From Amanita rubescens (Eukaryota > Basidiomycota > Agaricomycetes > Agaricales > Amanitaceae), in the NCBI GenBank assembly GCA_015039365.1, contig WION01000205.1, positions 34,369 to 98,368 of the forward strand: DNA of 64,000 bases, given 5' to 3'. Under the pieces are notes generated by a model. The model had not been told where the DNA came from. It saw nothing but the letters and a program-made list of their open reading frames with translations, and did no database searches. How positions within the stretch are numbered: position 1 is the first letter of the stretch; every line of letters begins with the position of its first letter. The position numbers and the translations under genes were made by a program. This document shows positions 46,172 through 58,241 of this stretch, piece after piece.

Positions 46172-47525
46172 TCATAAGAAAGGTATGTTCCTATCATGAC
46201 GAACGAGGACAGCTTCCGGCCTCGACGACCTGTTCGGCATCCTCTCCCATATCGGATCGACATCTGGACCTTCCAAATCACCCACGCCATCCCATCCCCA
46301 ACACCATACATAGTCCGGACCAGGTCTAAAGTCCAACAGCTCACTTTCCTCCTCCGTAAACAACCTATCATGAGGTCCAAACCAAGAGCGATCTTGCGGA
46401 TCCGTTCTCGGATCGTCCGGTAAACATCCCAATCGCTTATACCCCCTTATCGCAGTCAAATTTCTCCGCGCGGGGTGAATAATATCAAACACTCTGTGTG
46501 AACACGTGAAAAAAAAAGATACGAGAGAATCGTTACACGCACGCTATCATAGGCCAATTTGACTCTAGGAACCATCATAATTCGACTATACCCAGCTTCC
46601 CAATAATCATTGCAAATTCAACTACACTCGCTCGCACTGCACTCGCCCTCTGTGATCCGAGCCATACGAAACCTAACCTGAGGAGGTGAATAAAACGGTT
46701 TCGAATCCAATATCGCGATCCCGTTCCAGCAGGATTGGACTTGAACGGGAAGATGACGTTGGAACCTCTGCGCCGACTCTGAATGATGAAAGATCTTTTC
46801 AAAAGGCGCATTTTCCAACGCCGTCCCGTTGATATCCCTCGCAACCCAGTTATCGTAAAATACGGGAGCGGAAATTTCATCGTGGTACATGTAATCGGTT
46901 GCACAAGTAATCCCGGCGTTGTTCCGTCTACTTTGCCAGATAAGCTCGAGGAGGTCGTCGACGCAGGGAAGAACGTCGTTCATGAAAATGATCGTTTCAA
47001 AGTATTCATCTTCAGAATCGTGAAGGCCGTGGAGGGGGCCGAAAGCGGCGTTACGGATTTCAGCGAGGCGAGGAACTCGATTCGGTGGTTAAATGCCCCG
47101 CGCGTCCGCATGGATATTCTGATGGCGACACGTACTAGACCAACGGATTTAGTGAGGGCGTCGAAGATGCGGAGGAGGGCTTTGGTTTGGTTGGTGGAAC
47201 CGTTTTCGTAGACGTTCTGTTAACCCAGTACGGACGCGGCTGTAAAAAGAATGGCAAACAGGTCCGATGGCAAAGTAGTATTTGTGGTCGCTGGGCGGAT
47301 ATCGTGGGTGGGTGTGTCTGTTGAGGGGTGTTGGTCGTCGGGGCGAAGAGCTTGTAGAGCCAGGATTTGACAGAGGAGGATTGTTGATCGGTCACCGATG
47401 TCGATGAGGGATGCGCAGCGGTCTTGGGATCAGCGAGTGCATTTTTTTGTATAGTGAGGAGAGAGGGTAGAGAAGATATCTAACACTCTGCGACGTTGGT
47501 CGAGGGAGGGAGTCGGATACGTTGG
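46172..47525 (-). pseudogene. GT69 glycosyltransferase, copy B, degenerate
   Basis: The last exon (46172-46492) and the central region are well kept (FMNDVLPC, CATDYMYHDE, VARDINGTALE and CWNGIAIL at 46618-46983). Upstream there are frame changes and deletions at about 47215 and 47265, removing VSIYENGS-region codons and the HNSFNIIPDL region. Homology to copy A stops at 47525, before the membrane anchor, where sequence jumps to TCGGCTGATCCGCAA, found in copy A at 5751. Start codon, anchor and promoter are lost. Confidence 0.88.
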
Positions 47526-49607
47526 TCGGCTGATCCGCAACGTTATTCGCAAAGTACGTTAGAAAGAGAATTCATGACACGAAAAAAGGAGGATGCTGGG
47601 AGTCACCGCTGGTGTCGTGCTACCCGGTACGGCCCGAAACGTTGTTCCTCCGTTCCTCTCCGCAGAACTACGAACAAGACAAAGCTCCCTCTCACATGGT
47701 CAAGGTGGTATACCCAGTTATGCTCAAATATAGCCCATCTTGAACCTTCCTACAGCGCGGAGATGAGGGAATCCTGCATGCGCGTCGTATCCCAGCACGT
47801 TATTCAAGATCGTCTACTGTCAATGTCAATCAAATCGATATCTAGTGCGTAGTTTGCCCATTTTTGTGACCCGATTAATCGATATACTTTTGTTTGACAG
47901 ATGCTGGCACGCATATATGAATACTTCACTTCAGTATATGCCAATGCATTGCCTATCCTTCGAACGCCGACCTAGCGCCGCTGGTCCAGGGGCCCTACCC
48001 GCAAAGGGATCGTAAACCATCCACTGCGTCTCCATTTAGGTGGTATTGGTACAGCATAACGAGGAACATCTCAGATGCGGAGGAGCCACGAAAGCTATGG
48101 ACAGACTCGAAGCGCCGTGCGTAAGTCTCACCTATGATTTGAGTGGCTCGGACGCTTATCGACTTAGATCAGCCCAGTCCGTGTCCAATTTCCGCCACAA
48201 GTACTATGCAATATCGCCGATAGACGTTCAATATGATGTATTGACAATATCAATCTGTACGAGGGTTACGCTTTCCCCCCACCGCGCTATTACTTGGTCC
48301 CACCATGAGCGCTCCCGGGGCCTCCATTCGTATAAACTCAAAGGTGGACCCGAGGATAACTTTACGGAGTGAAAATTTGTCAATGGAAGGCGCTCCTTTT
48401 GCTACGATTGGCGAATGTATCAACTATGGTGAACATGGCTCCTCTAAGAAGCAGCGATGAGGTGTGCGGGCGTACGTACGTACGTTGGAAGACAAGAGAT
48501 GTGGAGGGCTGACGAAGGTGCTGTCATTCTGTCAAATTCCAATGTATATACGCGTGGGCTGATCTAGTTCCGCATAATCCACCAAACGAGAGAACTGAAT
48601 TATAGCAGGACTGATTTTCACCGGTCTCGGGGCGGCAGCACACAACATCTTGCCCTCGTGGTCTTGGCTAAGATTGCCGCTTTTTCTTTTATAGTAGGTT
48701 CTCGTCGTTTTTAACCCATATCGTAGTCCGGGTTTATACGCTAACGTTCTCTATCATTCCCTATGCAAAAACAAATGACTAAATGTTTTATATTTATAGC
48801 GTTTGGCCTTCACATTCCTCCTATAATTACGTTTGTCATATATGCATACGATACAGAAAATTAAGACAGGACTTATGAAAAAAAATGTCCATGTATTCCG
48901 AGGGAAACAACAGGAATGTATCTCGATCAGTGAGTGAGATCGAATCACTGTCTGTTTCTTCGTTGGTATCCGCATCATGCAAGGGGTAGGAATAGGACTG
49001 AAAGAAGCAGAACAACAACTTTGAACGGTCATTATCGTAGAATCGCTTAAGGTGGCAGAGGAGGATAAGGTTCCGTGACTGGTACAATTGTGGTTGTTGC
49101 TGTGGAAGAACTTGCGGAAAGATAATCTGGCTCTCGGGGGTGGAAGACAGAACACAGATGACCGGCATAGGTGAAAGAAGAGGTGACCAGCTGTATACAT
49201 GAGGAACGGCCCGTCCGCTAACGATCTTGGAATCTAGGCGGCATTAAAGGGAATTGCGGTAGGTTTTGAGGCGGATATGAGTGCCGGAGATTGAGGCTGT
49301 AGTTGGGATTGCGGCCAGGGTGGTGGAGAGTTGTGACTTTCAGACTAAGACGGAGCGGCCGGAGAGTCGTTTTCGGAGTAGGTGGTGCAATTTGGACTAG
49401 AAATGGCGGGAATCCAATTCTTCGACTTTCGCGCTTCCGACAATCTTATTCACCGACGTAGGCATTCACTATAGCGACGACGCGATGTGCACAAGACCTA
49501 GGTTGGGTCCATTGACAATGGTCGTAGGACAAATAGCACATCGGCCAGAAGTTGTCCACGGACCATTCTCGACGATTCTGCCGCTCTTGGTGAGCTACTA
49601 TTGTTAG
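47526..49607. other. Intergenic, nothing recognised
   Basis: About 2 kb without a supported gene. Apart from the short match to 5751 at the left edge, I see no repeat of other window sequence until about 49608. A short GTACGTACGTAC run occurs at 48471-48484. Confidence 0.45.
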
Positions 49608-50380
49608 ACATGGATAGATAGGGAGTAGTCGAATATCATCCAAACATCGCAGGACTGATTTCTCGATATCAACGAGTTTGAGGGAGACTCCCAGAGCGTG
49701 AGGTGTGACGGGGGCATTGTTGGGTTTGAGCCTGAGGGTGTTGGTAGGGAAGAGATCATAGGTGATCCTGGTGACACTTCTAACGGAGAAAGGTCAGCGT
49801 GGTTGTAAGTAGGACGGATGTAGAGAAACGGACTTGTGAGGTCACGTCAGCATCAGCGTTCATACAATCGAGCCCAACACCGAATTTCCTTGTGGGTGGA
49901 AGTGATTAAAAACCAGGCACTTGGGATAAGCCTGGCAGATGTTGGCATCTAAGTTGAAGCGTCATGGCTCGTGTTGTGTGGATAATGGCTCGAGTCGCAA
50001 TTCGGTACTCGGAAGATGCCGGGTCGTGGAAAATGTGATGCAATACTGTGACCCATTCATCAGTGCATCTTGATCTTGTACTATCACTGTGCATTTACGG
50101 GACCAGCATGGATATCAATATCAAGGAAAGTACTTTTATTGATGTTGGTCATGACTATATAGTGCGTGTTCAGTTCTGCTCATTCCATTGCAATTTGCAA
50201 ATATGGATCTTTTTCAACTTAGAAACATCATCATGAAACTACAAACAATATCAATGTCATAAACAGTATGAGATATCTCATGATTGAAGGGATGACTATG
50301 CTAAAGTGCTTTCCATGTAGTAAATGCTGAAGAGCTTCTTGGTTTGTTGTCTACAGTCTCAATATCTGCATTGCTTCAAC
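49608..50380 (+). promoter_or_regulatory. 5' flank of NACHT-ankyrin gene 2
   Basis: Homologous to 9103-10220 without the SINE-like insert. It shares the conserved leader phrases TGACTATATAGTGCGTGTTC and ATGAGATATCTCATGATTGA; the latter contains a short palindrome (GAGATATCTC). Confidence 0.5.
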
Positions 50381-53300
50381 ATGCCTTCCTCAGCAAAGTT
50401 AAAAAAGTGGCTGAATGTGCCTGATCCATCAGTTAGCCATAACAATGCCAGAGAGAAGCACTTAGAAGGCTCTGGTCAGTGGCTCCTTAGGGACAAGAGG
50501 TATATCAAATGGAAAGAACAATCCAACTCTTTTATGTGGATCAATGGCATTTGTGAGTGGGATCACAACAAACTAATATTGGTTGCATCTCAAGAACAAT
50601 TGATAGCTGGTTGTGGGAAAACACTCATTTGGTTAGTATCACTTGTTTTACTCATATATAATTGCTTAAAGTAAGGATAGTTCCACCATCATTGAGGATA
50701 TCAAAGCCATTGTGGAGGCTCAGCCTGAAACTGGTTTGGCTTATTTCTATTTTGACATCAATGACAAGACAAAGCAGACTTCCAGAAGTCTTATTTCATC
50801 TTTACTCTTGAATCTTACAGCCAAGTCTAACAATTATGTCTCCATGAATAAACTGTATCACAAGCATGACAAATTATCTCTCCCAACAAAGGATGAACTT
50901 CTTAGTTTGCTTATGGAGCTCCTGCAAGGCTTTGAACAAACTTATGTGGTCATTGATGCTTTGGATGAATGTGATGATGATTATTGCAAGTTATTTGATA
51001 CAGTGATCAAAGTTATTCACAAGTGGAAATTGCCACATTTTCACCTCTTGGTGACCAGCAGGAGGGAGCGAGATATCATAATGAATATGGAAGAATTGGT
51101 CCCAACAGAACTGCACTTGTCTGCAGAATTAGTTGGCTCTGACATCATATCCTACATCAATTCAGCTGTTGAAAATGATAGCGGATTGAAAAGATGGAGT
51201 CCTGAAATACAAGGGGTCATAAAGAATTCACTCATCAGTGGTGCTAATGGAATGTATGTATATCCATGTGTGTTTATGATAAAGGAGTTAAAGTACTTGA
51301 GCAGGTTCCGCTGGGTTGCATGCCAAATTGAAGAGCTAAAACACTGTCCAAGCCAGAAAGTGCTCATGGAGACACTGAAAAGTCTTCCAAAGGATCTAGA
51401 AACCACATATGATCAAATACTTCAGAGAATTGATGAAAAACAGATATTATTTGCAAAAGTTATTCTACAATGGCTGATGTTGGGGATGAGGCCTCTGGGA
51501 CTTGAGGAACTAGCCATTGTTGTGACATTTGACACTTCCAGTGGCAACTTTGATTCAAACATGGGATTGGCCCATCCTGATGATGTAATACATATGTGCT
51601 CCAGTCTTGTAATAAAGACAGATGACAACAAAGTCCAACTGGCACATGCATCCGTGAAGGAGTATTTCCTGCACAAACCAAGACAAATTACCTTGTCTGA
51701 TGTACAATTAGGACATGCTGCCATTTCACATTGCTGTTTGAGTTATATTCTGCTCCCTTCTGAGTCAGAAGGACAGCATATCTTCATATTTGATTATCCA
51801 GCTGAATTTTGGTCCAATCACTACCAACTTAGCAATAAGAATGAAATCCTACAGGATCTAGCAAAAAGGTTTTTATGGGATCAACATGGTGCCTTTAAAA
51901 GATGGGGAAGACAAAATGATAATCATGCTGCCTTGTGGCTTGAAGATATATATACTGGTCCATCACCACTCCATTATGCTGCACTATTTGGCTTGCAAGA
52001 CATTATAGAAACAACAATTCAAAGCAATAAAATGAAAATGACAAGAAATAAATGGAGTTGGGCATACATTGCACTGGTTGAAATTGCATCAGAGAATGGA
52101 TATATTGGCATTGTTAGGCTTCTCTTGGACAAAGGTGTCAAAGTCAATGCACAAGGTGTGCAATATGGCAATGCATTGCAAGCCACATCATGGGGAGGTC
52201 ATGTTGAAATTTCCAGGCTTCTCTTGGACAAAGCTGCAAATGTGAATGCACAAGGTGGGAAATATGGCAATGCATTACAAGCTGCATCATTAAGAGGAAA
52301 TGCTGAAATTGCCAGGCTTCTCTTGGACAAAGGTGCGAATATGAATGCACAAGGTGGGAAATATGGTAATGCATTGCAAGCTGCATCATATGGAGGTGAT
52401 GCTGAAATTGCCAGGCTTCTCTTGGACAAAGGTGCAAATGTGAATGCACAAGGTGGGAAATATGGCAATGCATTGCAAGCTGCATCATATACAGGTCATG
52501 CTGAAATTGCCAAGCTTCTCTTGGACAAAGGTGCAAATGTGAATGCACAAGGTGGGAAATATGGCAATGCATTGCAAGCTGCATCATGGGGAGGAAATGC
52601 TGAAATTTCCAGGCTTCTCTTGGACAAGGGTGCAATTGTGAATGCACAAGGTGGGAAATATGGCAATGCATTGCAAGCTGTATCATTGGGAGAAAATGCT
52701 GAAATTGCCAGGCTTCTCTTGGAAAAAGGTGCAAATGTGAATGCACAGGGTGGATGGTTTGGCAATGCATTGCAAGCTGCATCATGGAGAGGAAATGCTG
52801 AAATTGCCATGCTTCTCTTGGACAAAGGTGCAGATGTGAATGCACAAGGTGGGGAATATGGCAATGCATTGCAGGCTGTGGCATCATCATGGGAGGGCCA
52901 GGCTAAAATTGCCAGGCTTCTCTTGGACAAAGGTGCAAATGTGAATGCACAAGGTGGGAAATATGGCAATGCATTGCAAGCTGCATCATGGGGAGGAAAT
53001 GCTGAAATTTCCAGGCTTCTCTTGGACAAAGGTGCAGATGCAAATGCACAAAGTGGGCAATATGGCAATGCATTGCAAGCTGCAGCATATAGAGGTGATG
53101 CTGAAATTGCCAGGCTTCTCTTGGACAAAGGCGCAAATGTGAATGCACAAGGTGGGAAATATGGCAATGCATTGCAAGCTGCATCATGGGGAGGAAATGC
53201 TGAAATTTCCAGGCTTCTCTTGGACAAGGGTGCAATTGTGAATGCACAAGGTGGGAAATATGGCAATGCATTGCAAGCTGCATCATGGGGAGAAAATGCT

Positions 53301-53933
53301 GAAATTGTCATGCTTCTCTTGGACAAAGGTGCAAATGTGAATGCACAAGGTGGAGAATATGGCAATGCATTGCAAGCTGCATCACAGGGAAGAAATGCCA
53401 AAATTGCCAGGCTTCTCTTGGATAAAGGTGCAAATGTGAATGCACAAGGTGGGAAATATGGCAATGCATTGCAAGCTGCATCATATACAGGTCATGCTGA
53501 AGTTGCCAGGCTTCTCTTGGACAAAGGTGCAAATGTGAATGCACAAGGTGGGGAATATGGCAGTGCATCGCAAGCTGCATCATGGGGAGGAAATGCTGAA
53601 ATTGTCATGCTTCTCTTGGACAAAGGTGCAGATGTGAATGCTCAAGGTGGGCAATATGGCAATGCATTGCAAGCTGCATCATGGGGAGGAAATGCTGAAA
53701 TTGCCATGCTTCTCTTGGACAAGGGTGCAGATGTGAATGCACAGGGTGGACTGTTTGGCAATGCATTGCATGCTGCATCAGAGCAAGGTAATGCTGAAAC
53801 TATCAAGATTCTCCTGGATAATGGAGCACAGAGTGGTCAATCTGAAGTGACAGAAGACAAAGTGTGGAAGAAGATGTGGAACAAGTTACATAAATTCAAG
53901 GTCACCCAAAAACCCCCACACTTGAAATTCTGA
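50381..53933 (+). CDS. NACHT-ankyrin NLR-like receptor, gene 2 (intact)
   Basis: Exons 50381-50552, 50607-50631, 50672-51253 and 51305-53933 give 1,136 codons with stop, 1,135 residues. Introns match gene 1 in position and borders (GTGAGT...GATAG, GTTAGT...AAAG, GTATGT...GCAG). The third is 51 bases without a stop, so unspliced reading looks open, but splicing gives the expected GMFRWVACQ. Walker A is GISGCGKT (56-63) and Walker B TYVVIDALDECD. It carries 18 ankyrin repeats followed by the basic tail KKMWNKLHKFKV. It is close to gene 1 in the NACHT part but differs in repeat number and order. STAND NTPases of this kind are proposed sensors in fungal heterokaryon incompatibility and defence. 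No effector domain precedes NACHT. Confidence 0.93.
52069..53842 (+). repeat. Ankyrin-coding tandem array, gene 2 (18 units of 99 bp)
   Basis: Units share ALQAASxxGxAEIxxLLLDKG. Blocks of units recur in the same order (repeats 4-6 resemble 11-12 and 14-15), evidence for duplication of several units at once. One unit has a 6-base insertion (ALQAVASSWEGQAK). Confidence 0.9.
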
Positions 53934-54289
53934 TGCCTCTTTGGCAAGGAACTGATAGTTGCAACTTATGAATGTTGGAAAGCTGATCAAGCAGAACTGC
54001 TAAATTCCAGTTGTTGTACAGTAGCTACCGTTATGCAAACATTTTTTATTCTGAGGTTGAAATGTCCTCTCCCAAATCACTTGCATCTTGATTGTTTTGC
54101 AAGTGTGGTGTTTGGTAATCTCCTCCAAGTTGCCTAAGTGATAGTGACTCCAACCCACTGAGCAATTGATAGAACCATCAACATTGCTTTTCCCTGTAGT
54201 CCACTGCTGATTATATTATTAAACCGGGTCGACAGTGCAATGTTGCAGTAGCTAACTCGCAAGAGTATTACATCTTCACCACGATGACC
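53934..54289. other. 3' flank of NACHT-ankyrin gene 2
   Basis: Homologous to 45758-46171. It lacks the segment around 45890-45920 present there. No gene. Confidence 0.65.
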
Positions 54290-55853
54290 TCATAAGAAAG
54301 GTATACTCCTATCATGACGAACGAGGACAGCTTCAGGCCTCGACGACCTGTTCGGCATCCGTTCCCATATCGGATCGACATCTGGACCTTCCAAATCACC
54401 CGCGCCATCCCATCCCCAACACCATACATAATCCGGACCAGGTCTAAAGTTCAATGGCTCACTTTCCTCCTTTGTAAACAGCCTATCATGGGGGCCAAAC
54501 CAAGAGCGATCTTGGGGATCCGTTCTCGGATCGTCCGGTAAGCCTCCCAATCGCTTATACCCTCTTATCGCAGTCAAATTTCTCCTCGAGGGGTGAATAA
54601 TATCAAACACTTTCTGTGGGATCCCATGAGAAATTGAAAGAGACAGAGAACCGTTGCACGCACGCTATCATAGGCCAATTTGCACCCTAGGAACCATCAT
54701 AATCCGACCATACCCAGCTTCCCAATAATCATTGCAAATCAAACTACACTCGCTCGCACTGCACTCGCCCTCCTGTGATCCGAGCCATACGGAACCTAAC
54801 CTGAGGAGGTGTAATAAAACGGTTTCGAATCCAATATCGCGATCCCGTTCCAGCAAGATTGGACTTGAACGGGAAGATGACGTTGAAACCTCTGCGCCGA
54901 CTCTGAATGATGAAAGATCTTTTCAAACGGCGCGTTTCTCTAAGCGCCGTCCCGTTGATATCCCTCGCGAACCCAGTTATCGTAAAACACGGGAGCGGAA
55001 ATTTCATCGTGGTACATGTAATCCGTCGCACAAGTGATCCCGGCGTTGTTCCGTCTACTTTGCCAGATAAGCTCGAGGAGGTCGTCGACGCAGGGGAGAA
55101 CGTCGTTCATGAATATGATCGTTTCAAAGTATTCGTTTTCTGAATCACGAGGTCGTGGAGGGGCCCAAAGGCGGCGTTTCGGATTTCGGCGAGGTATTCG
55201 ATTCGGTGGTTGAATGCTCCGCGCGTCCGCATGGATGTTCTGATGGCGACACGTAGACCGACAGATTTAGTGAGGGCGTCGAAGATGCGGAGGAGGGCTT
55301 TGGTTTGGTCGGTGGAACCGTTTTCGTAGATGGATACGTAGACGTTTTGGAAGCCTAGGACGGAAGGCAACTCTAAAAAGAGTGGCAAATAGGTCGGGGA
55401 TGATGTCGAAGGAGTTGTAGAGGTTGATGGCAAAGTAATACTTGTGGTCGCTAGGGTGGGTATCTTGGGTGGGCGTGTTCGTTGAGTGGGTGTTGATCGT
55501 CGGGTGCAAAGAGATTGTATAGCCAGGATTTGGCAGAAGAGGATTGATGACCGACGAGGGCTGCATAGCGACCATGGGCTTGGTGGGTATAGAGAGGTTG
55601 AAGATGAGATGAACGAGTGCATTCTTTTGTGTAGTGAGGAGAGAGTGTAGAAATGATATCTAACACTCTGCGACGTTGATCTAGTAGTAGGGAGAGTGAT
55701 GTGCTGGCGCGACTTTGCAGCAATGTTGCTACTTCGCCAAATTGGTGTTGTATCTGTTGCCCATGATATAAGACGAGCAAAGAGTACGCCAAAGAAAATT
55801 CCAATGAGTAATGCGACAGGCGCTGGAATTCGACGAGTTGAAGTTGTTGGCAT
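54290..55853 (-). pseudogene. GT69 glycosyltransferase, copy C, frameshifted
   Basis: Full-length relative of copy A starting at ATG 55853 (MPTTSTRRIPAPVALLIG), with the membrane anchor and VSIYENGSTDQT present. Frame is lost in at least four places (about 54770, 54945, 55140 and 55365), although each piece reads well in a neighbouring frame, and the last exon (54290-54610) is intact. Either a young pseudogene or a gene hit by sequencing indels. Head-to-head with the SGNH pseudogene starting 109 bases away. Confidence 0.85.
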
Positions 55854-55961
55854 GAATGGCTTAACAAGGCAACTGGGCCGAGTCTTCTCTCACCATCAAA
55901 AATGCAGCGGAGAGGCAAAGCTCAACTTCGCATCGCCTCTCCGGGTCAAACTGACCCTCTC

Positions 55962-57674
55962 ATGGCCTCTGACTCTCAAAAATCTTCTCGCATTCTCGTT
56001 CTAATCTCAATCGCGTCTGGCTCATAGTCGCCATCGTAACCACCTTCATCATTCTCGTCCACTTTCTCTCCCCGTCCTACAACGAGTCATCTTCCCATCC
56101 AACTTACTCCAATGCAAACCTCAAAGCCAAAAACTATCTCCGCTCAAGCGACCAGCCAAATCCATTCGACTTTTGTCCAGTTTTTGGCCCTGGAGACGAT
56201 GTAGGGAACAAGTACGGACCTATACGCCTAGGGCAGAGCAGATTGCATATGGGAAGTGGAGCCCGCGTCCTCCGTGTGTTAAACAGAGCTCTAGCCGGTC
56301 ACCCCGTCACCATTAGCGTCATCGGGGGTTCAAGTACGTGTCACTTGTGTCTATTTGAACAAGCGCTCACACGCTACTATAGTCTCTTCCTGCCACGGCG
56401 CTGGAGACGACCCAATAGCCCCAATATGCTACCCATCCCGCTTTTTCCAATGGTGGAACACCGTCTTTCCCCACCCCGCTTCCGAATTGACCAACGGTGC
56501 CTATGCGGCGGACCGACTCGAGATATTTTTCTTTTTGCAGCGCACACCACCTCCCAGACCACTCCGACCTCATCATCGTTGAGCTCGATACCGAGGACTC
56601 TTCCGACGCCGGCGCAATGGAGCACTTTGAAACTCTCATCCGGTCCATCCTCATCCGCCCAGACTCTCCAGCCGTCGTCCTCCTCGGCCACTTTAGTCGT
56701 CAAACTCACCAATCCAATGGCTACGCAGGACCCGACCACTGGCACAACGTCGTCGCCCGATTCTACGACGTACCCCACCTCAGCGCAAAGTCCATCTTCC
56801 TCCCAGACTACTTCCGCGACCCGACCTCCATCAACAAATACTACGCAGACCCCGTCCTCGCAAACTCTGCAGGCCACCAAGTCCTCAGTGAAATCCTCAT
56901 AACCTACTTCCAAGCGCAAACATGCCTCGCGTGGGACATTGCCCACGGCAAAGCATTCGACGCCATACCCTTTATCACTCCAGGCAACCTCCCAGGCGAT
57001 CCAGGCCACCTATTCGGAGGCATAGGCCATCGCCAAGGTGTCCCAGAACATGAACCCGTCATGGAACCCGGCGTCCCACACGACGAAGACTCGGATCCCT
57101 TAACCGACGACAAACCACAAGTCCCCGAAAACATCCGCAACGCCATCCAACAAAGCCACCTATTACACGTCCCCCAAGGTCGAATATCCACCCGCCTACC
57201 ATCCAATACCCGGCCTTTCCAAGAAATCGCCCCATTTTGCGTCTCCGCAAACAACCTCATTAACCCAGCTCCCTCCATCCCTATTTTACGGTTCGGGATG
57301 GTTAGCTCACCACCCCCAAAATTTCGGGCCAAGTCCCAATTTACACGCAACGGCTCATTATTGGTTTTCTACCTTTCCGACGAGCAAGATTAGGATACCA
57401 ATCCAAGTCGGTGCGGGCGATATCGGCGTTTATTATTTGAAAGAGCCGTTGAGTTTGATTGGGGAGGGGAGTGAGATTTCGTGTTGGGTGGATGATAATG
57501 TTGGGGGGGCGAGGACGATTATGAATGCTGCGAATGTGGGTGAGCCGACAGTCTGCGTTGGAGATTATTGATCATGGTGTTACGAGGGGGTCCCATTATG
57601 TTGAGTGTTTGCTTATGGGAGAGGAGGGGAAGTCGGTGCCGATGTTTAAGATTATGGGCATTTTTTCGACATGA
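55962..57674 (+). pseudogene. SGNH-hydrolase-like membrane-anchored protein, frameshifted
   Basis: The N-terminal anchor VWLIVAIVTTFIILVHFL (about 56005-56060) and then VFGPGDDVGNKYGPIRLG precede ISVIGGS. Splicing an intron (GTACGT...TATAG, 56334-56380) gives GGSISSCHGAGDDP, the nucleophile block, followed by QWWNTVFPHPASELTNGA, RRTDSRYFSFCSAHH, IIVELDTED and a late DPVLANSAGHQVLSE. The C-terminus is YWFSTFPTSKIRIPIQVGAGDIGVYYL and GSHYVECLLMGEEGK. Frame breaks are near 55980, 56504, 57283 and 57551. The family is found in basidiomycetes, probably acting on acetyl or other esters of polysaccharides in the secretory path; this is inference. Confidence 0.7.
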
Positions 57675-58241
57675 TAATATGGGACGTATAACATGGACTG
57701 TTTTTGTTGATATCCTAATCATAGACTTTTTTCTTGATGGAATAATATGACCACCAAGCTTAAAATACACTTACTACGGATGATGAGCGTGCCCTACGAA
57801 ATACGGCCTTTGGCGCGTGCCATCAACGATCTCAGTTCTTGCATTGCCGGACGCTCAGAAGGGATTTGGGCCCAATGGCGCTTGATGAGATTCCAAGAAT
57901 CCAAATGTCAATTCAACGACTAAATCGCAGCTCGTACGGCAAGAGGCGTAATCTCATTCAAGTTGTCTTCCGTTTGCAGGACGCAAAACATCGTAAGACT
58001 AAATAAAAGTCTTCATCTGTTTACCATATCAACCAAGTTACATCGGACGATCAGACAGTCAAGGTAAAATACTGGTACAACGCTACAAAAAAGGACAAGC
58101 ATAAATCCACATGGAATATAATCGTACACAGATATTTAATGATGCCATATGGTAAAACAATTTGAATTATGTTATTTGCCCTGGGCTGATGTACTAATGA
58201 ACCACCTTATTCTGTTCACAATTTGATTCATTGGCAGATGC
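57675..58241. other. Intergenic, nothing recognised
   Basis: AT-rich spacer between convergent genes; likely holds 3' ends of both. No repeats noticed. Confidence 0.5.

Noticed and set aside
51254..51304. Reading gene 2 through this segment as coding
   Set aside because: It is open and a multiple of three, but has GTATGT and GCAG borders, and the homologous segment in gene 1 contains a stop; removal gives the conserved GMFRWVACQ.
52144..53583. Long minus-strand frames opposite the ankyrin array of gene 2
   Set aside because: Same artefact of the 99-bp repeat as in gene 1.
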